From: an uncultured Actinomycetes bacterium
GTDB taxonomy: Bacteria > Actinomycetota > Actinomycetes > Mycobacteriales > Mycobacteriaceae
Direction: 5' to 3'
Assembly: GCA_903911165.1 (NCBI GenBank)
Contig: CAIWCQ010000393.1
Coordinates: 1 to 6,576, forward strand
Length of the DNA: 6,576 nucleotides
Shown: positions 1 to 5,654 of the stretch, piece by piece
Layout: each line of letters begins with the position of its first letter
Position numbering within the stretch: position 1 is the first letter of the stretch
Notes under the pieces: model-generated
Told to the model about the DNA's origin: nothing
Databases searched by the model: none
Seen by the model: the letters and a program-made list of their open reading frames with translations, nothing else
Made by a program: the position numbers and the translations under genes

Positions 1-324
1 ATCAAGAGCACGTTCAACAACACCATCGTGTCCATCCCCGACCCCCAGGGCAATGTCATCGCCTGGGCGTCGTCCGGCCATGTCGGCTTCAAGGGGTCAC
101 GCAAGTCGACCCCCTTCGCTGCCCAACTGGCCGCGGAGAATGCCGCCCGCAAGGCCCAGGAGCACGGAGTCAAGAAGGTCGACGTGTTCGTCAAAGGTCC
201 GGGCTCGGGCCGGGAGACCGCTATCCGTTCGCTGCAGGCCGCCGGCCTTGAGGTCGGCGCGATTTCAGATGTCACTCCGCAGCCACACAACGGCTGCCGT
301 CCGCCCAAGCGGCGCCGGGTCTAG
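1..324 (+). CDS. rpsK: 30S ribosomal protein S11, C-terminal part (5' end outside window)
   Basis: Small-subunit ribosomal protein S11, which lies in the platform of the 30S subunit next to 16S rRNA near the mRNA exit. The frame is open from base 1, and 107 residues are visible before the TAG at 322-324. About 30 N-terminal residues should be missing, judged against the usual length of roughly 130-139. Family hallmarks are all present: FNNTIV near the left edge, then [23 protein letters not shown], and the C-terminal block [18 protein letters not shown]. The GTG at 28-30 is an internal codon, not a start, because conserved S11 sequence continues upstream of it. It is the first gene seen of the rpsK-rpsD-rpoA-rplQ-truA run, with 14 bases to rpsD. 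Identity is certain; only the start is unseen. Confidence 0.97.
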   Translation: MKSTFNNTIVSIPDPQGNVIAWASSGHVGFKGSRKSTPFAAQLAAENAARKAQEHGVKKVDVFVKGPGSGRETAIRSLQAAGLEVGAISDVTPQPHNGCRPPKRRRV

Positions 325-330
325 GAAGGA
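324..330 (+). promoter_or_regulatory. Ribosome binding site of rpsD
   Basis: GGAAGGA begins on the last base of the rpsK stop codon and ends 8 bases before the ATG at 339. It fixes the rpsD start and shows that rpsK and rpsD are translated from one transcript with tight spacing. Confidence 0.8.
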
Positions 331-338
331 TCACAGTA

Positions 339-944
339 ATGGCTCGTTATACCGGTCCAATGACCCGCAAGTCGCGCCGGCTCGGCGTCGATCTCGTCGG
401 TGGCGATCAGGCATTTGAGAAGCGTCCCTATCCGCCCGGCCAGCATGGCCGCGCGCGGATCAAGGAGAGCGAATACCGCCAGCAGCTGCAGGAGAAGCAG
501 AAGGCCCGCTTCACCTACGGCGTGATGGAGAAGCAGTTCCGCCGCTACTACGAAGAGGCGAACCGTTCGACCGGCAAGACCGGGGAGAACCTGCTGCAGA
601 TCTTGGAGAGTCGGTTGGACAACGTTGTTTTCCGCGCCGGTCTGGCGCGGACCCGGCGGATGGCTCGGCAGCTGGTTAGCCACGGCCACTTCACGGTCAA
701 CGGCGTCAAGGTGAATGTCCCGAGCTACCGGGTGTCGCAGTACGACATCGTCGACGTTCGTGACAAGTCGATCAATACGCTTCCGTTCCAGATCTCCCGC
801 GAGGTCGCGGGCGACCGTCCGATGCCGTCCTGGCTGCAGGTGATCGGCGAGCGCCAGCGCATCCTGATCCACCAGCTGCCTACTCGCGAGCAGATCCAGG
901 TGCCGCTCGCTGAGCAGCTCATCGTCGAGTTCTATTCGAAGTAA
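339..944 (+). CDS. rpsD: 30S ribosomal protein S4
   Basis: Primary 16S rRNA-binding protein that nucleates assembly of the 30S body. The 201 residues equal the mycobacterial S4 length. It opens with MARYTGP, followed by the basic YPPGQHGRARIKESEY block and the RFTYGVMEKQFRRYY helix. The S4 RNA-binding domain lies at about residues 90-155 (LESRLDNVVFRAGLARTRR, then QLVSHGHF.VNG and the VPSYRV strand). The protein contains no cysteine, so it is the zinc-independent 'C-' type lacking the N-terminal CXXC pairs of zinc-binding S4. The ATG is set by the ribosome binding site and the conserved MARY start. In E. coli, S4 represses its own operon by binding the rpsM leader. That leader is outside this window, so autoregulation here is not testable, although a hairpin follows the gene. 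Confidence 0.98.
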   Translation: MARYTGPMTRKSRRLGVDLVGGDQAFEKRPYPPGQHGRARIKESEYRQQLQEKQKARFTYGVMEKQFRRYYEEANRSTGKTGENLLQILESRLDNVVFRAGLARTRRMARQLVSHGHFTVNGVKVNVPSYRVSQYDIVDVRDKSINTLPFQISREVAGDRPMPSWLQVIGERQRILIHQLPTREQIQVPLAEQLIVEFYSK

Positions 945-946
945 AT

Positions 947-968
947 CTGCGGGACGACCGTTCCGCAG
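947..968 (+). other. Hairpin in the rpsD-rpoA spacer (possible attenuator or RNA-processing site)
   Basis: CTGCGGGA (947-954) can pair with TTCCGCAG (961-968). This gives an 8-bp stem, one pair of it G-U, around a 6-base loop, CGACCG. It starts 3 bases after the rpsD stop codon. No run of T follows, so it is not a classical intrinsic terminator. The genes on both sides must be expressed together, so partial termination, 3'-end protection or RNase processing are all possible. The fold is read by eye, with no energy calculated. Confidence 0.5.
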
Positions 969-989
969 GTACCTAACGGCATCAAATAG

Positions 990-2072
<1,083 letters not shown>

Positions 2073-2096
2073 CCCCCCGCCCTGCCCGGCCCACCT

Positions 2097-2101
2097 AGGA
2101 G
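2097..2101 (+). promoter_or_regulatory. Ribosome binding site of rplQ
   Basis: AGGAG (within TAGGAGAT) ends 9 bases before the ATG at 2111 and supports that start. The rest of the 38-base rpoA-rplQ spacer is a C-rich stretch with no other signal that I can see. Confidence 0.75.
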
Positions 2102-2110
2102 ATAGTCGCA

Positions 2111-2638
2111 ATGCCCAAGCCCACCAAGGGGCCTCGCCTCGGCGGGTCGTCCTCGCACCAGAAGGCGCTACTGGCCAACCTGGCCGCGTCGCTTTTCGAG
2201 CACGGCCGGATCAAGACCACCGAGCCCAAGGCCCGGGCGCTGCGGCCCTACGCCGAGAAGCTCATCACCCATGCCAAGAAGGGCACGCTGCACAACCGGC
2301 GCGAGGTGATGAAGAAGATCCGCGACAAGGACGTCGTGCACGCCCTATTCGCCGAAATCGGGCCGTTCTTCGCCGATCGCAACGGTGGCTACACCCGCAT
2401 CATCAAGGTGGAGGCGCGCAAGGGCGACAACGCCCCGATGGCCGTGATCGAACTGGTACGGGAGAAGACCGTCACCTCCGAGGCCGATCGAGCGCGCCGC
2501 GCGGCCACCAAGGCCGCTAAGAAGGCTGCGGCCCCGGTAGCTGCCGTCGAGACCCCACTCGAGGAGATCGAAGCCGAAGATGCGGCGATCGCCGATGCTC
2601 AGACGGCTGAGGAATCGGCCGAGGCTGACGAGTCCTGA
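2111..2638 (+). CDS. rplQ: 50S ribosomal protein L17 with actinobacterial C-terminal extension
   Basis: Large-subunit ribosomal protein L17, located near the peptide exit tunnel opening. It has 175 residues. The family core fills about residues 1-120: [44 protein letters not shown], and [25 protein letters not shown]. Beyond the core there is a low-complexity tail, first Ala/Lys-rich ([15 protein letters not shown]), then strongly acidic ([25 protein letters not shown]). Such a tail is usual for mycobacterial L17 and varies in length between species, and it is likely disordered. The start is supported by AGGAG 9 bases upstream. The 3' end probably overlaps the 5' end of truA, which implies translational coupling of the two. 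Confidence 0.97.
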   Translation: MPKPTKGPRLGGSSSHQKALLANLAASLFEHGRIKTTEPKARALRPYAEKLITHAKKGTLHNRREVMKKIRDKDVVHALFAEIGPFFADRNGGYTRIIKVEARKGDNAPMAVIELVREKTVTSEADRARRAATKAAKKAAAPVAAVETPLEEIEAEDAAIADAQTAEESAEADES

Positions 2639-3482
2639 CGACGGGCCGGTGCGACTCCGGCTCGATATCGCCTACGACGGCACGGACTTCCACGGCTGGG
2701 CGGCTCAACGCGGGGTTCGTACCGTAGCGGGGGTCCTTGACGAGGCCTTGTCGACCGTATTCCGGTCGCCCGTGCGACTGTTCGCCGCCGGACGCACCGA
2801 TGCCGGTGTGCACGCGACCGGTCAGGTAGCGCATGCCGATATTGACTCCGGTGTGCTGGGCAACGCCTACGCGCGGGGCGTCGACCGGGCCGAAGGCGAG
2901 TTCGCGGCGCTGGTGCGCAGGCTCGCCCGATTCCTTCCCAACGATGTCCGGGTGCGCGAGATCAGCCGGGCACCGTCGGGATTCGATGCGCGTTTCTCGG
3001 CACTGCGCCGGCACTACGTTTACCGGCTGGCGCTGGCGCCCCACGGCGCGGAACCACAGGACTCCCGCTTCGTCACGCCCTGGCCCCGCGCGCTGGACCT
3101 CGACGCGATGGCGACCGCGTCGCGAGACTTGTTGGGGCTGCACGACTTCGCGGCATTTTGCCGGCGGCGACCTGGTGCCACCACGATCCGGGAACTACAG
3201 CGGCTGGACTGGGTCCGTGACGCAGACCTGGTGACCGCGTACGTGACCGCGGATGCATTCTGTTGGTCGATGGTGCGGTCATTGGTCGGTGCGCTTCTTG
3301 CGGTCGGCGAGGGCCGGCGTGAACCTCACTGGTGCGCAGGGCAATTGGCCGCCAGGGAACGCTCCAGTGATTTCGCGGTTGCCCCCGCCCGAGGGCTAAC
3401 CCTGATCGCGGTCGACTATCCCCCCGCCGAGGCGTTGGCGGCGCGAGCCGCTGTGACGCGGGACGTGCGTTCCGGCGACTAG
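2580..3482 (+). CDS. truA: tRNA pseudouridine(38-40) synthase TruA
   Basis: Converts uridines 38-40 of the tRNA anticodon stem to pseudouridine in the cytoplasm. From the ATG at 2580 it has 300 residues (M. tuberculosis TruA about 296). The TruA core begins [20 protein letters not shown]. The catalytic Asp is residue 74 in [17 protein letters not shown]. Downstream come [28 protein letters not shown] and [19 protein letters not shown], all characteristic of the family. The start is uncertain: ATG 2580 overlaps rplQ by 59 bases, ATG 2595 by 44, and GTG 2649 (the V of [11 protein letters not shown]) lies 10 bases after the rplQ stop. None has a good Shine-Dalgarno at ideal spacing, although GAGGAG at 2561-2566 is closest to the first. 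The gene ends in a CTAG shared with the convergent cutinase gene. Confidence 0.95.
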   Translation: MRRSPMLRRLRNRPRLTSPDDGPVRLRLDIAYDGTDFHGWAAQRGVRTVAGVLDEALSTVFRSPVRLFAAGRTDAGVHATGQVAHADIDSGVLGNAYARGVDRAEGEFAALVRRLARFLPNDVRVREISRAPSGFDARFSALRRHYVYRLALAPHGAEPQDSRFVTPWPRALDLDAMATASRDLLGLHDFAAFCRRRPGATTIRELQRLDWVRDADLVTAYVTADAFCWSMVRSLVGALLAVGEGRREPHWCAGQLAARERSSDFAVAPARGLTLIAVDYPPAEALAARAAVTRDVRSGD

Positions 3483-4141
3483 AGGCGTGCCGCGGCGAAG
3501 GCGGCGGCTTGGTCAACCAGGCCGGAGTCAATGTATGCGGGTTGCTGGTGAGCCGACCAGTTGCCGACGAAGTCGCCGATGGGGTCGTCGGGATTGAGGC
3601 TTCCACTGCAGATCGGGTCGGTCTCGGTGCACAGGTCGATCGTCTTGCCGCCATAAACCGGACTGATTTCGGATACCGGACCGAAGAAGGGAATGGTTCC
3701 GTTGCCGAACAACGCCACCGCGGTGATGCGGTCGCTCATCTGAGGCGGCAGGGGATTGGTGTAACCAAACATCGCCTTGGGAGCGCCGAGCACGATGTCG
3801 GCGACCGCGGCGCCCAGTGAGTAGCCACCCAGCACCAGTGCGGTGTTCGGGCAGTTGGCCGCCATGAACTGGATGCGATTGCTCATGTCGTTGGCACCCT
3901 CGATGACCTCAATATCCGCCGGGTAGTTCACGGGGTAGGAGCCGACGCTCTTGGCGGTCTTCGAACGCAAGGCATCGATGAACGCGTTGCCGATCTGCCC
4001 GGCGCCCGGTGGCTCGCTTCGGCCTCGGGCGAAGATCACCTCGACCTGCGGGCACGGTGCGGCCGTCGCCGGCGGGGCTAGCCACAGGGCTGCGGCGCCG
4101 GCGATCACCGACACCACACTGCTCACCCGTCTCACGTGCAT
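3479..4141 (-). CDS. Secreted cutinase-family serine esterase, divergent copy next to truA
   Basis: Alpha/beta-hydrolase of the cutinase family (acyl-ester hydrolase), exported by Sec. It has 220 residues. The signal peptide is about residues 1-28 ([10 protein letters not shown].., cleavage near ATAA|PCP). The triad is Ser108 (GGYSLG), Asp175 (TDPIC) and His198 (SAHQQ); likely disulfides are Cys30-Cys97 and Cys171-Cys178. Two features differ from its neighbours. The oxyanion-hole positions read Arg41 and Leu109 instead of Thr/Ser and Gln. The Asp-to-His distance is 23 residues against 12 in both paralogues. ATG 4141 is preferred over GTG 4144 because TACGAT lies exactly 6 bases upstream of it, predicting a leaderless mRNA. 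It may correspond to M. tuberculosis cut4 by position, but I cannot assign orthology. The substrate is unknown, and activity could be reduced or altered. Confidence 0.9.
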   Translation of the reverse strand: MHVRRVSSVVSVIAGAAALWLAPPATAAPCPQVEVIFARGRSEPPGAGQIGNAFIDALRSKTAKSVGSYPVNYPADIEVIEGANDMSNRIQFMAANCPNTALVLGGYSLGAAVADIVLGAPKAMFGYTNPLPPQMSDRITAVALFGNGTIPFFGPVSEISPVYGGKTIDLCTETDPICSGSLNPDDPIGDFVGNWSAHQQPAYIDSGLVDQAAAFAAARL

Positions 4142-4147
4142 CACTTC

Positions 4148-4153
4148 ATCGTA
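4148..4153 (-). promoter_or_regulatory. -10 element of the truA-proximal cutinase (predicted leaderless)
   Basis: Read on the - strand, TACGAT fits the mycobacterial TANNNT -10 consensus and is followed by 6 bases (GAAGTG) and then the ATG at 4141. Transcription would start at the A of the start codon. No Shine-Dalgarno sequence is present, which agrees with a leaderless transcript. No convincing -35 hexamer is visible. Confidence 0.55.
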
Positions 4154-4171
4154 GCCGGAACTCCGGTGCCG

Positions 4172-4184
4172 CCGCCAAGGGCGG
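4172..4184 (-). terminator. Weak hairpin downstream of the middle cutinase
   Basis: CCGCC (4172-4176) and GGCGG (4180-4184) form a 5-bp GC stem with a 3-base loop. It lies in the 71-base spacer after the stop codon of the middle cutinase. It could act as a short terminator for the upstream cutinase pair, but there is no U-tract and stems this short are common in GC-rich DNA. Confidence 0.2.
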
Positions 4185-4212
4185 ATTCGTGCAGAGGACA
4201 GATTCGTGCAGA
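4184..4212. repeat. 12-bp direct repeat in the spacer between two cutinases
   Basis: GATTCGTGCAGA occurs at 4184-4195 and again at 4201-4212, a 17-base period. The second copy abuts the stop codon of the middle cutinase (4213-4215). It could be a small duplication or a paired protein-binding site upstream of the 4141 promoter; it lies roughly 43-71 bases upstream of the predicted transcription start. Confidence 0.5.
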
Positions 4213-4905
4213 TCAGAGCAAGCTGGACACAAAGCCCGCAGCCTGGCCCACCAGGGGGGTTTTCTCGTAACTGGTGTGCGCGAACGGATTGCGGCCCTGG
4301 GAGCAGATCGGGTCGCCGTCGTTGCAGAGATCGATCCCCTTGCCCGCGAACGGCGTCATCGCGATCGAAACCGGCTTGCCGAACTTAGCGGAGGGATTCC
4401 CGAATACCACCACCGCCGCCACCTTGTCGGCGAGCACCGGCGGCAGCGGTGGCGCCGATCCGATTTCGCCGACCTTGTCGCCCAACGGCGGAATGCCCAC
4501 CAGCATGTCGACCACTGCCGCACCCTGGGAATAGCCACCGAGAACGTACCGGGTCGACGGGCACTGCTGCGACATCGCCGCGATCCGGTTGGTGGCGTCG
4601 GCGGCACCGTCGGCGGCGGCCAGGAAATCGTAGGTGGCCGGGTAGTTGACGCCGTAGATGCCGAGGCTGCGGCCGCCGAGTTGAGGCGCCAACTGGCCGG
4701 CGAGGGCCTGCCCCACCCGACCCGCGCCGACCGGTTCGCTGGTGCCGCGGGCGAAGATCAACTCCACGTCCGGGCAGGGGGCACCATGGGCGGTGGGCGC
4801 GGAAGCGATGAGCGCCACTGGCGCGGAAACGATGAGCGCCACTGACGCGGGGATCATGAGCGCCACTGGCGCGGCCATGGTGAGTAGCGCGGGGAGGATT
4901 CGCAT
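4213..4905 (-). CDS. Secreted cutinase-family serine esterase, middle copy with repeat-expanded signal peptide
   Basis: Cutinase-family acyl-ester hydrolase with 230 residues. Ser126 lies in GGYSQG, Asp198 in GDPIC and His210 in FAHTSY. Cysteine pairs are likely Cys44-Cys115 and Cys194-Cys201. The oxyanion motif FARGTSEPVG is intact, so it should be active. The signal peptide is long (about 41 residues) because its hydrophobic core, residues 13-36, is three 8-residue near-repeats (PVALMIPA, SVALIVSA, PVALIASA), encoded by the 24-bp array at 4797-4868. The start at 4905 is chosen because it puts the signal peptide at the N terminus and leaves 10 bases after the stop of the upstream cutinase. 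The longer frame, from 5052, would overlap that gene by 137 bases and add 49 unlikely residues. No -10 box or clear ribosome binding site precedes it, so it is probably co-transcribed with the upstream copy. Confidence 0.92.
   Translation of the reverse strand: MRILPALLTMAAPVALMIPASVALIVSAPVALIASAPTAHGAPCPDVELIFARGTSEPVGAGRVGQALAGQLAPQLGGRSLGIYGVNYPATYDFLAAADGAADATNRIAAMSQQCPSTRYVLGGYSQGAAVVDMLVGIPPLGDKVGEIGSAPPLPPVLADKVAAVVVFGNPSAKFGKPVSIAMTPFAGKGIDLCNDGDPICSQGRNPFAHTSYEKTPLVGQAAGFVSSLL
4797..4868. repeat. Imperfect 24-bp tandem repeat (3 copies) in a cutinase signal peptide
   Basis: Three consecutive 24-base units lie at 4797-4820, 4821-4844 and 4845-4868, and each ends in ATGAGCGCCACTG. 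Units 1 and 2 differ by one base, and units 2 and 3 by about five. A degraded fourth unit may continue to 4892. The period is a multiple of three, so copy-number change keeps the cutinase frame and lengthens or shortens the signal-peptide hydrophobic core by eight residues per unit. Confidence 0.85.
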
Positions 4906-4915
4906 GGGCCCGGTC

Positions 4916-5569
4916 TCAGAGCAGCCCGGCGACGAATGCGGCTGCTTGGCTGGTGAGTCCGTCCGAGCCATAGTTGCGATGGGCCGGAACGTTGTTGCCG
5001 TTCGAGCACACCGGGTCACCGGCGTTGCAAAGATCGATCGCCCGGGTTCCATAGATCGGACTTGATGTCAGCGGCAGGCCAATCTTGGCCGTCGGGTTGC
5101 CGAAAACCGCCACCGCGACAACGCGATCGGGAACGTTGGGGGGCAGTGGATTGGTGAAACCGATCGCCGGGAAGGGCACCGAGGTGATGATGTCCATGAC
5201 CGCCGCGCCCTGTGAGTAGCCGCCCAGCACCAGTCGGGTCCCCGGACAGTTGTTGACGACGTTCTGAATGTGGGCACTGGCGTCGTTGGCGCCGTCGGCG
5301 GCGGTCAGGAAGTCGTAGCTCGCGGGGTAGTTCACGCCGTAGACCCCCACGCTGCGGTTGCCGACCCGGGCCGCCAGATCGCCGACGAACGCCTCGCCGA
5401 CACGGCCGATTCCGGGCAACTCACTGGTGCCGCGGGCGAACACCACTTCGATGTCGTTGCACACCATCGCACTGGCGGGTGGCGCGGAGGGCAGCGCACT
5501 GATGATCGTGGCGGCGATGAGGAAGGTTGCCGCACCCGCGCGGGTGTAGCGGGACACCGATGACGTCAC
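4916..5569 (-). CDS. Secreted cutinase-family serine esterase, promoter-proximal copy
   Basis: Cutinase-family acyl-ester hydrolase with 217 residues, presumably acting in the cell envelope or outside the cell. The signal peptide is about residues 1-34 (a basic start, a hydrophobic core around AATFLIAATIISAL, and cleavage near ASA|MVC). The triad is Ser119 (GGYSQG), Asp185 (GDPVC) and His197 (PAHRNY); disulfides are likely Cys37-Cys108 and Cys181-Cys188. The oxyanion motif FARGTSELPG is intact. The start is the GTG at 5567-5569: TACGAT lies exactly 6 bases upstream, implying a leaderless transcript, and no Shine-Dalgarno sequence is seen. It is the first gene of a likely two-gene operon with the middle cutinase and is divergent from the type VII secretion-associated gene. 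The substrate (lipid, polyester or mycolate ester) cannot be read from the sequence. Confidence 0.93.
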   Translation of the reverse strand: MTSSVSRYTRAGAATFLIAATIISALPSAPPASAMVCNDIEVVFARGTSELPGIGRVGEAFVGDLAARVGNRSVGVYGVNYPASYDFLTAADGANDASAHIQNVVNNCPGTRLVLGGYSQGAAVMDIITSVPFPAIGFTNPLPPNVPDRVVAVAVFGNPTAKIGLPLTSSPIYGTRAIDLCNAGDPVCSNGNNVPAHRNYGSDGLTSQAAAFVAGLL

Positions 5570-5575
5570 GGATTG

Positions 5576-5581
5576 ATCGTA
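5576..5581 (-). promoter_or_regulatory. -10 element of the promoter-proximal cutinase (predicted leaderless)
   Basis: TACGAT on the - strand, then 6 bases (CAATCC), then the GTG start at 5569. The hexamer and spacing are identical to those of the cutinase starting at 4141. It would place transcription start on the first base of the start codon. There is no clear -35 match. Confidence 0.55.
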
Positions 5582-5642
5582 CAGATGCGGCGGTGCGGAA
5601 CCCGCCTGTGGATTCCCGGCGTGCCCCGGAGTCCGTGGGCCT

Positions 5643-5648
5643 TATTTT
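5643..5648 (+). promoter_or_regulatory. -10 element of the T7SS-associated gene (predicted leaderless)
   Basis: TATTTT fits TANNNT and stands out as an AT-rich patch in GC-rich DNA. It is followed by 6 bases (GAGGCG) and then GTG at 5655. This predicts transcription beginning on the start codon. The alternative is that GAGG (5649-5652) serves as a ribosome binding site for the next codon, GTG 5658. Together with the - strand box at 5576-5581 it makes the 85-base spacer a compact divergent promoter region. Confidence 0.5.
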
Positions 5649-5654
5649 GAGGCG

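Noticed and set aside
28..324. GTG 28 as the start of rpsK
   Set aside because: Conserved S11 sequence (FNNTI) continues upstream to the window edge, so this codon is internal.
4906..5052. Longer start (5052) for the middle cutinase
   Set aside because: It overlaps the upstream cutinase by 137 bases and would bury the signal peptide behind 49 unlikely residues.
5561..5568. TGACGTCA palindrome at the start of the promoter-proximal cutinase
   Set aside because: It lies within the first codons of the gene (GTG ACG TCA) and there is only one copy; nothing supports an operator beyond the palindrome itself.
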